From Rhizobiales bacterium 32-66-11 (GTDB lineage: Bacteria; Pseudomonadota; Alphaproteobacteria; Rhizobiales; Xanthobacteraceae), in assembly GCA_002304505.1 (NCBI GenBank), contig NCEH01000067.1, forward strand, positions 19,168-83,167: 64,000 bases of DNA, in the 5' to 3' direction. Below are positions 34,338 through 42,968 of this stretch, in pieces (the first letter of the stretch is position 1; every line of letters starts with the position of its first letter). The position numbers and the translations under genes are program-made. A model generated the notes under the pieces. That model worked only from the letters and a program-made list of their open reading frames with translations, searched no databases and was not told the DNA's origin.

Positions 34338-35455
34338 TTAGGCGGCGACGCGCTTCAAGGCGTCGATCACCTCGTCCACCACGGTCTCCACCAGCTCGCG
34401 GTCGTCGCCTTCGCCCATGACGCGGATCACCGGTTCGGTGCCCGAGGGGCGAATCAGCAGCCGGCCGTGATTGGCCAGCCGCCGCTCGGCATCGGCGATG
34501 GCGACCTGGACCTTCTCATTCTCCAGCGGCTTGCCGGACTGATAGCGCACATTCTTGAGGATCTGCGGCAGGGGCTCGAAGCGATGGCAGATTTCCGAGG
34601 CCGGCCGTTCCTTGCCGGCGACCACCGCCAGCACCTGGAGCGCCGCCACCAGACCGTCGCCGGTGGTGGAATAATCCGACAGGATGATGTGGCCGGATTG
34701 CTCTCCGCCGACATTATAGCCGTCCGACAGCATGCGTTCGAGCACGTACCGGTCGCCCACCGAGGTGCGGGCGAGGCTGAGGCCGATATCCATGAGATGC
34801 CGCTCAAACCCGAGATTGGACATCACGGTCGCCACGATGCCGTTGCGCGAGAGGCGGCCGTCGGCCTTGAAGCTCTCCGCCACCACGGCCATGATCTGGT
34901 CGCCGTCGATGATATGGCCCTTCTCGTCCACCATCAGCACGCGGTCCGCATCGCCGTCGAGGGCGATGCCGATGTCGGCGCGCACTTCGCGCACCTTGGC
35001 GGAGAGGGCGGCGGGCGAGGTGGAGCCCACGTCGCGGTTGATGTTCATGCCGTCCGGCTCGGCGCCGATGGTGATCACGTCGGCGCCCAATTCCCACAGC
35101 GCCTCGGGCGCGACGCGATAGGCGGCGCCGTTGGCGCAGTCCACCACCACGGCGAGGCCGAGATCATCACCCCGAGATCGGCGCGCATGGAGCGGGTGAG
35201 CATGCCCACCGCCGGCGTCGGCATGGGGCCGAGCAGCAGCACGTCGAGCCCGACCGAGGTGAAGCCCGCGACCAGCGCATTCTCAATCATGTAGCCGGAC
35301 AAGCGGGTGTCCTTGCCGATCACCACCCGGTGGCGATGCTCGCCGCGGCGGAAGGTCAGCCCCGCCGCCATGCCGACCCGCAGGGCGAGATCCGCCGTCA
35401 GGTTCGCATTGGCGCGACCGCGCACCCCGTCCGTGCCGAAATACTTGCGTGCCAT
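34338..35455 (-). pseudogene. glmM: Phosphoglucosamine mutase with internal out-of-frame deletion
   Basis: From ATG 35455 the translation is typical GlmM ([14 protein letters not shown], then [14 protein letters not shown] and DLGVMISAS, the catalytic-serine motif). The normal HNP continuation is missing. At about 35155-35165 the sequence jumps to [18 protein letters not shown] in another frame and runs normally to the end ([18 protein letters not shown] sugar/metal loop, [29 protein letters not shown]). The locus is 1118 bp against about 1347 bp expected, so some 70 residues around the active-site serine are absent. The enzyme makes glucosamine-1-phosphate for peptidoglycan and is normally essential, so a second copy or an assembly error must be considered. 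Confidence 0.88.
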
Positions 35456-35775
35456 CTATCGGACCCCCGCACCCTGGATCTGTGACGGTGTGCCGCCTGG
35501 CGGCGAAGGAGAAACGGCGAGGATCCGCGCTTCGTCCGTTCCCAGCCAGGCATCAAACCAATTCGCGCAGCAATCGCCGCCATGTAGCATGGCCGTGCCT
35601 TACGGCGGGTCAATTTTTATGAGCGCAGGTGACAATCCCCGCCTGAGGCGCCCGGAACCGCCGCCTCAGGCGTACGAAACGCCGCCGCGCGGGCCAAACG
35701 CGCGACTTGCGATTGCCCGATCCGGGCCGCGGGTGCTACCGCTGGGCCATTGTCTTCTCCCGGAGTGTCCTGCCC
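35456..35775. other. Divergent intergenic region glmM / sugar kinase
   Basis: 320 bp without a supported gene. It must hold the promoters of the divergent glmM and PfkB kinase genes. I see no clear -35/-10 pair, hairpin or repeat. Confidence 0.45.
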
Positions 35776-36777
35776 GTGCCTTCACCGACCCTCGATGTGC
35801 TCACCATCGGCAATGCGATCGTCGACGTGATCGCCCGCGCGCAGGAGGATTTCCTTCTGGCCCAGGCGATGCCCAAGGGCTCCATGACGCTGATCGACGA
35901 GGCCCGCGCCGAATCGCTCTATGGCGCGATGGGGCCGGGCGTCGAGGTGTCCGGCGGCTCGGCGGCCAATACGGCGGCGGGCGTCGCCTCGTTCGGCGCG
36001 CGCGCCGGCTTCGTCGGGCTGGTGCGCCAGGACGGGCTCGGCACCGTGTTCGCCCATGACATCCGCGCCGCCGGCGTCGCTTATGCCACCCCCGCCGCCG
36101 GCGAAGGCCCGGCCACCGCGCGCTGCCTGATCCTGGTGACGCCCGACGGCGAGCGCACCATGAACACCTATCTCGGCGCGGCGCAGAACCTCACCCCCGC
36201 GCAGATCGACGCGGCCGTGGTCGCGAGCGCCGGCATCACCTACCTGGAAGGCTATCTGTGGGACCCGCCGGCCGCCAAGCAGGCGTTCCTGAAGGCGGCC
36301 GAGATCGCCCATGGCGCCGGCCGCCAGGTGGCGCTGAGCCTGTCCGATGCCTTTTGTGTGGATCGCTATCGCGCCGAATTCCTCGATCTGCTGCGCACCG
36401 GCGTGGTGGACCTCGTGTTCTGCAACGAGGCCGAGGTGAAGTCGCTGTATGAGACCGCCGATGTGGACGCGGCGCTGGTGCAATTGCGCCGCGACGCCCG
36501 CCAGGCGGTGGTGACGCGCAGCGAGAAAGGCGCGGTGTTCCTCACCGCCGATGCCACCGTGTCCGTGCCGGCCCATCCCGTGGCCGAAGTGGTGGATACC
36601 ACCGGCGCCGGCGACCTGTTTGCCGCCGGATTCCTGTTCGGCCATGCCACCGGGCGCGATCCGGCAACCGCGCTGCGCCTCGGCGCGCTGGCGGCGAGCG
36701 AGGTCATCTCCCATCTCGGCGCACGGCCGCAGAAGGATCTGATCGCTTTGGCGCAAGAGGGCGGCCTTCTGAAGTGA
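35776..36777 (+). CDS. PfkB-family kinase, probable adenosine kinase
   Basis: 333 residues from GTG 35776, which places LDVLTIGNAIVDVIARAQED at the start as in the family; an upstream start at 35707 adds unlike sequence. Signatures: GGSAANTAAGVASFGARAGF (~56-75, PfkB signature 1) and DTTGAGDLFAAGFLFGHATG (~275-294, signature 2 with the catalytic Asp). Length and the SDAFCVDRYRAEFLDLL segment match bacterial adenosine kinase-like proteins. Ribokinase or fructokinase activity cannot be excluded. Its stop overlaps the next GTG start. Confidence 0.85.
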   Translation: MPSPTLDVLTIGNAIVDVIARAQEDFLLAQAMPKGSMTLIDEARAESLYGAMGPGVEVSGGSAANTAAGVASFGARAGFVGLVRQDGLGTVFAHDIRAAGVAYATPAAGEGPATARCLILVTPDGERTMNTYLGAAQNLTPAQIDAAVVASAGITYLEGYLWDPPAAKQAFLKAAEIAHGAGRQVALSLSDAFCVDRYRAEFLDLLRTGVVDLVFCNEAEVKSLYETADVDAALVQLRRDARQAVVTRSEKGAVFLTADATVSVPAHPVAEVVDTTGAGDLFAAGFLFGHATGRDPATALRLGALAASEVISHLGARPQKDLIALAQEGGLLK

Positions 36778-38066
36778 ACGAACTGGTCGCGCAGGAAGAC
36801 GGCGCCACGCGCGCGCTGCGCCAGATCGATGGCGGGGCGCGCACCTTGCTGGTGCTCGGCGGCGCCGGCACGGGCAAGACCACCTTCCTGCACGAATTGC
36901 GCAAGATGCCCCGGGGGCGCCAGGTGTTCCTGGCCCCCACCGGGGTCGCCGCCCTGCAATTGGGCGGGCAGACCATTCATTCCTTCTTCGGCATTCCCCC
37001 GCGCATCCTCAATCCCGACGAGGTGAAGCCGCGGGTGCAGGTGCGCCGGCTGCTGAAGAAGCTGGACCGCGTTATCATCGACGAAATCTCCATGGTGCGG
37101 GCCGATCTGCTCGACACGGTGGACCGCGCGCTGCGCATCTCGCGCGACAATTCCGAGCCGTTCGGCGGCGTGCAGATGGTGCTGGTGGGCGACTTCCTGC
37201 AATTGCCCCCGGTGGTGCCGCTGGCCGAACAGGACATGCTCTCCCGCATGGGCTACGAGGGGCCGTTCGCCTTTCATGCCAAGGCGCTGGCGGAGCAGGA
37301 ACTGGCCCGCGCGCCGTTCCTCACCGTGCACCGGCAGAGCGACCGCGCCTTCATTGCCCATCTCGCGAACCTGCGCCGGGGCGAGCGCATGCGCGAGACG
37401 CTGGAAGCCATCAACGCCGCCTGCGTGCGGCCGCACCGGCCGGGCGTCCAGCCGGTGCTTCTCACCCCCACCAATGCGCGGGCGGATGCCTATAACCAGC
37501 GCGGCCTTGCCAATCTCGCGGGGGAGGCGCGCGAATTCGGCGGCGTGCTGAAGGGCGAGTTCGGCCTGGAGGGCGATCGCCTGCCGGTGCCGGAACGCTT
37601 GGTGCTCAAGCCCGGCGCGCGCGTCATGACCCTGCGCAACGATCCCGCCCGGCGCTGGGTGAACGGCTCGGTGGGCACGGTGGTCGGCATCGGCGCGCAC
37701 AGCGCCATGGTGCGGCTCGACAGCGGGTCCACGGTGGAGATCGAGAGCTTCACCTGGGAGCGCATCCGCTATGGCTGGGACGAGCCCTCCGGGCGCATCG
37801 ACGTGCAGGTGGTGGGCGCCTACACCCAGCTTCCGCTTGTGCCGGCCTGGGCGATGACCATGCACAAGGCGCAGGGCCTGACGCTGGAAGACGTGCGCAT
37901 CGATTTCGACAATGGCGCGTTCGCCGCTGGGCAGGCCTATGTGGCGCTCTCGCGCGCCCGCTCGCTGGAAGGCATGTCGCTGGTGCGCGAGATCCGCCCC
38001 TCGGACATCCGCGTGGACCGGCGCGTGGCCGCCTTCATGGCGGCGTTCGAAGCCGGCGAGATGTAG
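36774..38066 (+). CDS. Pif1/RecD2-like SF1B helicase
   Basis: 430 residues. Motif I LLVLGGAGTGKTTFLHELRK (~23-42), motif Ia FLAPTGVAALQLGGQTIHSF (~52-71), motif II VIIDEISMVRADLLD (~101-115), motif III LVGDFLQLPPVVPL, and motif VI AWAMTMHKAQGLTLEDVRID followed by YVALSRARSLEGM. The HKxQGxT and VALSRxR signatures identify the Pif1/RecD group. Likely a 5'-3' DNA helicase in replication or repair. GTG 36774 overlaps the kinase stop (GTGA), so the two are translationally coupled, without an obvious functional link. Confidence 0.9.
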   Translation: MNELVAQEDGATRALRQIDGGARTLLVLGGAGTGKTTFLHELRKMPRGRQVFLAPTGVAALQLGGQTIHSFFGIPPRILNPDEVKPRVQVRRLLKKLDRVIIDEISMVRADLLDTVDRALRISRDNSEPFGGVQMVLVGDFLQLPPVVPLAEQDMLSRMGYEGPFAFHAKALAEQELARAPFLTVHRQSDRAFIAHLANLRRGERMRETLEAINAACVRPHRPGVQPVLLTPTNARADAYNQRGLANLAGEAREFGGVLKGEFGLEGDRLPVPERLVLKPGARVMTLRNDPARRWVNGSVGTVVGIGAHSAMVRLDSGSTVEIESFTWERIRYGWDEPSGRIDVQVVGAYTQLPLVPAWAMTMHKAQGLTLEDVRIDFDNGAFAAGQAYVALSRARSLEGMSLVREIRPSDIRVDRRVAAFMAAFEAGEM

Positions 38067-38201
38067 CCGTTCCGCCCCGCGTGCGGTCCGTGCAAGCCCC
38101 GCGCAAGCTTGATGCGCAAGGCTCGGCTTACCGTTCCAAAACCGGCGTGCTCCCCGATTGAAAGCGGCGCGCGGACCGGCCGGCAGCGGCGAGGTGATGC
38201 C

Positions 38202-38492
38202 ATGACCACGATTTCCAGCCTGGGATCCGAACACGGCGGCGCGCTCCAGGACGTCGCGAAGGTGCGGCGCGTGGCGCTTCAGGCCCTCGAGGCCTCGGTC
38301 ATCGCCGGCAACATTCCCGATGCCCAGCGCATTCTCGCCCGGATGGCGGAGGAGATGCGCACCGCCTCCAGCGCGCCGCGCGTTGCGCCTCCCGCCGCAG
38401 CGTCCCCGGTCGATACCAATCCCTACCGGCCGGTGATGAAGGCGGACCTGTCCGAGGTGGGCACGAGCACTCATTCCACCAGCGGAAAATAA
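38202..38492 (+). CDS. Small hypothetical protein
   Basis: 96 residues from ATG 38202 with GAGGTGAT upstream. A helical core (VRRVALQALEASVIAGNIPD, then AQRILARMAEEM) is followed by a Pro/Ala-rich tail. The helical region resembles small flagellum-associated helper proteins, and the next gene encodes a DUF1217 protein, but the link is only positional. Confidence 0.55.
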   Translation: MTTISSLGSEHGGALQDVAKVRRVALQALEASVIAGNIPDAQRILARMAEEMRTASSAPRVAPPAAASPVDTNPYRPVMKADLSEVGTSTHSTSGK

Positions 38493-38568
38493 GGAGTGCG
38501 GCCCGCGCCGCCTCTGCCCTTGCCGCCTCCGCCGCCCTTCAGGACCTCGTCGCCTTCAGGACCTTGCC

Positions 38569-39357
38569 ATGACCATCGACCTCGGTTCCACCTATGCGAC
38601 CTATCGCTATCTCTCGAAGGACATGGCCAATACGCTGAAGGCGCAGGCGAAAGACCCGCAGGTGGCGCGGGAGACCGCGTATTTCGAGGCCAATATCGGC
38701 AAGATGAAGACCGCCGACGATCTGATCGCCAATTACCGGCTCTTCAATTACGCCATGACCGCCTATGGCCTCTCCGACATGACCTATGCCAAGGGCTTCA
38801 TGCGCAAGGTTCTGGCGAGCGACCTTTCCGACAAGAACAGTTTTGCCAGCAAGCTGAACGACCAGCGCTTCACCCAGTTCGCCAAGATGTTCTCCTTCAA
38901 GACCTCTGGCGACACGACCACCTCCACCCAGGCGCTCAAGCAGACGGTGATGGCGAAATATGCCCAGCAATCCCTGGAGGACACCGCGGGGCAGAGCGAT
39001 CAAGGGGTCAAGCTCGCGCTCTATTTCAAGCGCGTGGCGCCGACCATAACCTCGGCCTACGGGCTGCTTGGGGACACCGCGCTGTGGCAGGTGTGCAAGA
39101 CCGTGTTCGGCTTCCCCGATGCCATGGCCAATGCGGACATCGCCAAGCAGGCGGAGGTGGTCAAGTCGCGCCTCAACATCGCCGACCTGAAGGACCCCGC
39201 GAAGGTGGACAAGCTGCTCCAGCGCTTCGCCGTGACGTGGGACGTGACCAATAACAGCCAGTCCAACCCGGTGCTGGTGCTGTTCGAGTCCGGCATCAAT
39301 CAATCGGTCAGCAGCGGCACCAGCGCCGGGCTGCTGAACCTGAAATACGGCGGGTAG
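38569..39357 (+). CDS. DUF1217 protein (flagellum-associated in Rhizobiales)
   Basis: 262 residues matching the DUF1217 architecture: STYATYRYLSKDMANTLKAQ (5-24), DLIANYRLFNYAMTAYGLSD, GFMRKVLASDLSDKNSFASK and VTNNSQSNPVLVLFE near the end. In Rhizobiales this domain occurs in the flagellar gene region, often in several copies. No other flagellar gene is in this window. The gene starts 76 bp after the small hypothetical gene. Confidence 0.82.
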   Translation: MTIDLGSTYATYRYLSKDMANTLKAQAKDPQVARETAYFEANIGKMKTADDLIANYRLFNYAMTAYGLSDMTYAKGFMRKVLASDLSDKNSFASKLNDQRFTQFAKMFSFKTSGDTTTSTQALKQTVMAKYAQQSLEDTAGQSDQGVKLALYFKRVAPTITSAYGLLGDTALWQVCKTVFGFPDAMANADIAKQAEVVKSRLNIADLKDPAKVDKLLQRFAVTWDVTNNSQSNPVLVLFESGINQSVSSGTSAGLLNLKYGG

Positions 39358-39560
39358 AGCCCGCGCGGTCAGCTTGAATCGCTAGCCGACCGGATAACGC
39401 GTTCTCTAACGAATGCGGTGATCCGGATCGCCCACCCCGGTGTCGGTCTTTCGGGCGCGTGCCGAAATTGCGCGCGAACCTTCGCCCGAAAAGCCGGTTT
39501 CGTGTGCCGCCAAGGGGCGGAGAAGCCTCACGAAACCGCTATTTGTCCGCGCTAAGCCAT

Positions 39561-39576
39561 TGTTTCACGTGAAACA
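39561..39576. promoter_or_regulatory. parS centromere site (ParB binding)
   Basis: TGTTTCACGTGAAACA is an exact 16-bp match to the consensus parS palindrome, in the intergenic region between the DUF1217 and thiolase genes. ParB loads here to segregate the origin region. Such sites cluster near oriC, so this part of the window is probably origin-proximal. Confidence 0.88.
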
Positions 39577-39650
39577 TTTTGCCCCGCGCCGGGCGTTTCC
39601 AAGGAACTCGCCGGGATGAAAACCCCGGCGGTCCCGCGCCCCGTCGCGGT

Positions 39651-40841
39651 TCAGGACAGGCGTTCCACCGCCATGGCGGTCGCTTCCCCGCCGCCGATGC
39701 ACAGCGAGGCGATGCCGCGCTTGAGGTCGTATTTTTCCAGCGCCGCCAGCAACGTCACCAGCACCCGCGCCCCGGAGGCGCCGATGGGATGGCCGAGCGC
39801 GCAGGCGCCGCCGTGCACGTTCACCTTCTCATGGGGCAGGCCAAGATCGTGCATGGCCGCCATCGCCACCACCGCGAACGCCTCGTTCACCTCGAACAGG
39901 TCCACATCCTCCAGGTCCCAGCCGGTGCGCGCGCTTAAAGTCCGGATGGCGCCGATGGGGGCGGTGGGAAACAGGTTCGGCGCCTGGGCATGGGTGGCAT
40001 GGCCGCGAATGGCCGCAAGCGGGGTGAGGCCGCGCTTTTCCGCCTGCGAGAGGCGCATCATCACCAGCGCCGCGGCGCCGTCCGAGATGGAGGAGGAATT
40101 GGCCGCCGTCACCGTGCCGCCCTCGCGGAACGCGGGCTTCAGGGTCGGGATCTTGTCCATCCTGGCCTTGGGCGGCTGCTCGTCCTCGCTCACCACCCGC
40201 TCGGCCTTGCCCGCCTTTACGGTGACCGGGACGATCTCCTTGACGAAGCTGCCGTCCGCGATGGCCTTCTGGGCGCGCTCCAGCGAGGCGATGGCGAAAT
40301 CGTCCTGTGCCTTCCGGGTGAACTGGAACGCCTCCGCGCAATCCTCCGCGAAGGTGCCCATGAGGCGGCCCTTGTCATAGGCATCCTCCAGCCCGTCGAG
40401 GAACATATGGTCCAGCACTTTGCCGTGGCCCATGCGATAGCCGGAACGGGCGCGATCCAGCAGATAGGGAGCATTGGTCATGCTCTCCATGCCGCCCGCC
40501 ACCGCCACGTCGGCGCTGCCGGCATAGAGCAGGTCGTGGGCGAACATGGCGGCCTTCATGCCGGAGCCGCACATCTTGTTGATTGTGGTGGCTCCGGCCG
40601 AGAGCGGCAGCCCGGCGCCGATGGCGGCTTGCCGCGCCGGGGCCTGGCCCTGGCCGGCCGGCAGCACGCAGCCGAACACCACTTCCTCGACCGCCTCGGG
40701 CGAAAGGCCCGCGCGCTCGAGTGCGGCACCGATGGCGGCCGCGCCCAGCTGCGGTGCGGTCATGTCCTTGAGATCGCCCTGGAAACCGCCCATGGGCGTG
40801 CGGGCGGCGGAAACGATGACGATGGGATCGTGGGTGCTCAT
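39651..40841 (-). CDS. Acetyl-CoA C-acyltransferase (thiolase)
   Basis: 396 residues. The nucleophilic Cys is in TTINKMCGSGMKAAMFAHDL (~80-99). The C-terminal catalytic residues are in GGACALGHPIGASGARVLVT (GHPxGxSG His) and SLCIGGGEATAMAVE (second Cys). Interconverts acetyl-CoA and acetoacetyl-CoA or cleaves 3-ketoacyl-CoA. Twelve bp upstream on the same strand is a short-chain 3-hydroxyacyl-CoA dehydrogenase, and a divergent AraC regulator follows, indicating a two-gene beta-oxidation or branched-chain degradation unit. Confidence 0.95.
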   Translation of the reverse strand: MSTHDPIVIVSAARTPMGGFQGDLKDMTAPQLGAAAIGAALERAGLSPEAVEEVVFGCVLPAGQGQAPARQAAIGAGLPLSAGATTINKMCGSGMKAAMFAHDLLYAGSADVAVAGGMESMTNAPYLLDRARSGYRMGHGKVLDHMFLDGLEDAYDKGRLMGTFAEDCAEAFQFTRKAQDDFAIASLERAQKAIADGSFVKEIVPVTVKAGKAERVVSEDEQPPKARMDKIPTLKPAFREGGTVTAANSSSISDGAAALVMMRLSQAEKRGLTPLAAIRGHATHAQAPNLFPTAPIGAIRTLSARTGWDLEDVDLFEVNEAFAVVAMAAMHDLGLPHEKVNVHGGACALGHPIGASGARVLVTLLAALEKYDLKRGIASLCIGGGEATAMAVERLS

Positions 40842-40854
40842 GGTATCTGCTCCC

Positions 40855-41622
40855 TCAGCGCGGCGGCATCCGCAAGGCGCCGTCCAGGCGAATGACTTCG
40901 CCGTTCAGCATGGTGTTTTCGCAAATGTGCTGGACCAGGGCCGCATATTCCGGCGGCCGGCCGAGGCGGGAAGGGAAGGGCACGCTCTTGCCGAGCGCGT
41001 CCTGGATCTCCTGCGACATCCCCGCCATCATCGGCGTCTCGAAAATGCCCGGCGCGATGGTCACCACCCTTATCCCGAGCCGCGCCAGCTCGCGGGCGAT
41101 GGGCAAGGTCAGCCCGATCACCCCGGCCTTGGAGGCGGCATAGGCCGCCTGGCCGATCTGCCCGTCATAGGCGGCGATGGAGGCGGTGTTGACGATCACC
41201 CCGCGCTCACCATCGGCCTGCGGCGCCTCCTTGGCGATGGCTTCGGCGGCAAGGCGGATCATGTTGAAGGTGCCGATCAGGTTGATGTTCACGGCGCGGG
41301 CGAAGCTTTCCAGCCGGTGCGGGCCCTCGCGGCCCACCACCTTCTCGCCCGGCGCGATGCCGGCGCAGTTCACGAGGCCGTGGAGATGGCCGAATGCTTC
41401 CAGCGCAAGGGCCACGGCGGCCTGCGCGTCGGCCTCCTGCGTCACGTCGGTGCGGGCGAAGCGGGCGCTTTCGCCCAGCTCCCGCGCCACCGCCTCGCCC
41501 GCCGCCGCATTGATGTCGGCGATCACCACCTTGGCCCCGGCTGAGACCAGATGGCGCGCCACGGCGGCGCCGAGGCCGGAGCCGGCGCCGGTGATGAGAA
41601 AGACCTTGTCCTTGATCTGCAT
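40855..41622 (-). CDS. SDR-family 3-hydroxyacyl-CoA dehydrogenase (HSD17B10-like)
   Basis: 255 residues from ATG 41622 with GGAGGAAG upstream. NAD-binding [20 protein letters not shown] (8-27, TGxxxGxG), NAG motif [10 protein letters not shown], and catalytic Ser in [24 protein letters not shown] with YxxxK. The FETPMMAGM and [19 protein letters not shown] segments match type 10 17-beta-HSD/3-hydroxy-2-methylbutyryl-CoA dehydrogenases. Its product would feed the adjacent thiolase, as in isoleucine or short-chain acyl-CoA breakdown. Confidence 0.92.
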   Translation of the reverse strand: MQIKDKVFLITGAGSGLGAAVARHLVSAGAKVVIADINAAAGEAVARELGESARFARTDVTQEADAQAAVALALEAFGHLHGLVNCAGIAPGEKVVGREGPHRLESFARAVNINLIGTFNMIRLAAEAIAKEAPQADGERGVIVNTASIAAYDGQIGQAAYAASKAGVIGLTLPIARELARLGIRVVTIAPGIFETPMMAGMSQEIQDALGKSVPFPSRLGRPPEYAALVQHICENTMLNGEVIRLDGALRMPPR

Positions 41623-41729
41623 GGATTTTTCTTCCTCCCGGCGCCGCGTCCTTGGTGATCTGCACGGCGTTTCGATGGTGCGACTTAACGCCGGGATGAT
41701 ATGGCAATCCATGCCCGCCTCGGCATAAA

Positions 41730-42788
41730 ATGCTGATCGGTTTTGCAACGAGGGCGCCCGTGCCGGCATCGGTTTGCGAGAATGACGCAGGCCGGCGGAT
41801 GATCTCGCCGGGCTTTGTGGAGGATGCGCTGGCATGCGTGCGGGCGCGTGACCTGTCCGCCGTGCCCCTGCTCGCCGCCGCCGACTTGCCCGAAACGGTG
41901 CGCGAGCCGGTCTCCGCCGAGCAATATGGCGTGTTGTGGCGCGCGATCGCGCTGGCGCTGGACGATGAATTTCTCGGCCTCGGCCTGCGCCCCCTGCGGC
42001 CGGGCAGCTTCGCCTTGCTGTGCCAGTGCGTGTTGCATACCGCCACGCTGGAACAGGCCCTGCGGCGTACGCTGCGCTTCCTCAATGTGATGCTGGAAGA
42101 ACCGGCGGGAGAATTGGGGGTCCATGAGGGGCAGGCGCAGATCGTGCTGCGCGAGCGCGGTCCGGCGCGCTCCGCCTTCGCCTATCGCACCTATTGGATC
42201 ATCCTGCACGGCATCGCCTGCTGGCTGGTGGGGCGGCGGATTTCCTTGCAGCTGGTGGATTTCCGCTGCGGCGAGCCGGACCGTGGCGCGGAATATCGCC
42301 AGTTCTTTGGCGCGCCGGTGGCCTTCGGCCAAAGCGTCAGCCGGCTCGCCTTCGACGCGGAATTTCTGCGCTTGCCGGTGATCCGCGAGGAGAAGGCGCT
42401 GAAGGAGTTTCTCCAGCGCGCGCCCGCCAACATCCTGGTGCGCTATCGCCATGATGCCGGGCTTGCGGCCGGGGTGCGCCGCCGCCTGCGCGCTGCCGCG
42501 CCGGCCCTTTGGCCGCGCTTCGAGGACATGGCCCGGCAGATGCGGCTGCCCGCCTCCACCTTGCGCCGCCGTCTGCGGGAGGAGGGGCAGAGCTATCAGT
42601 CCATCAAGGACGAAATCCGCCGCGATGGCGCCATGGCCCTGCTCGCGGACGGGACGCGCCCGGTGGCGGAGATCGCCGAGGCGCTGGGCTTTGCCGAGCC
42701 GAGCGCCTTTCACCGCGCCTTCCGCAAATGGACGGCGCTGAGCCCCGCCGCCTTCCGCAGAAGTCGGACGGGCGGCGCCGGCCCCTGA
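41730..42788 (+). CDS. AraC-family transcriptional regulator
   Basis: 352 residues. The N-terminal ~230 residues match the arabinose-operon-like/OruR ligand domain found in many acyl-CoA metabolism regulators. The C-terminal HTH_18 (~255-345) contains [20 protein letters not shown] and the second helix-turn-helix [20 protein letters not shown]. It is divergent from the SDR-thiolase pair across 107 bp and is the likely regulator of it. Confidence 0.92.
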   Translation: MLIGFATRAPVPASVCENDAGRRMISPGFVEDALACVRARDLSAVPLLAAADLPETVREPVSAEQYGVLWRAIALALDDEFLGLGLRPLRPGSFALLCQCVLHTATLEQALRRTLRFLNVMLEEPAGELGVHEGQAQIVLRERGPARSAFAYRTYWIILHGIACWLVGRRISLQLVDFRCGEPDRGAEYRQFFGAPVAFGQSVSRLAFDAEFLRLPVIREEKALKEFLQRAPANILVRYRHDAGLAAGVRRRLRAAAPALWPRFEDMARQMRLPASTLRRRLREEGQSYQSIKDEIRRDGAMALLADGTRPVAEIAEALGFAEPSAFHRAFRKWTALSPAAFRRSRTGGAGP

Positions 42789-42917
42789 TCCGGCAGTATA
42801 TTTTTCAATTCGGTGGTGCAGCGACATGCCGCGCAAGTGTTCGCGGCACATTCATCTGCGTGACATGCTGAAGCGCCAATAATCCGCCCGCCGGAAACGG
42901 CATCGGAATTCTGCGCC

Positions 42918-42932
42918 TGATACGAAGTATCA
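42918..42932. promoter_or_regulatory. Palindrome upstream of the alkaline phosphatase gene
   Basis: TGATAC-GAA-GTATCA, a perfect 6-bp inverted repeat 36 bp before the phosphatase ATG. It is a candidate operator or hairpin. I see no convincing Pho box in the 180-bp upstream region. Confidence 0.35.
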
Positions 42933-42968
42933 TTTGCGCGCATCCACACGGCGGGGGCGATCCATCAC

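Noticed and set aside
36366..38474. A 702-codon open frame on the minus strand
   Set aside because: It is antisense to the kinase, Pif1-like helicase and small gene, is His/Gly/Arg-rich, and arises from GC-rich codon bias. The plus-strand frames carry clear motifs.
42789..42968. Pho box upstream of the alkaline phosphatase gene
   Set aside because: I looked for paired CTGTCAT-type repeats at 11-bp spacing and found only single partial matches such as GTGACAT.
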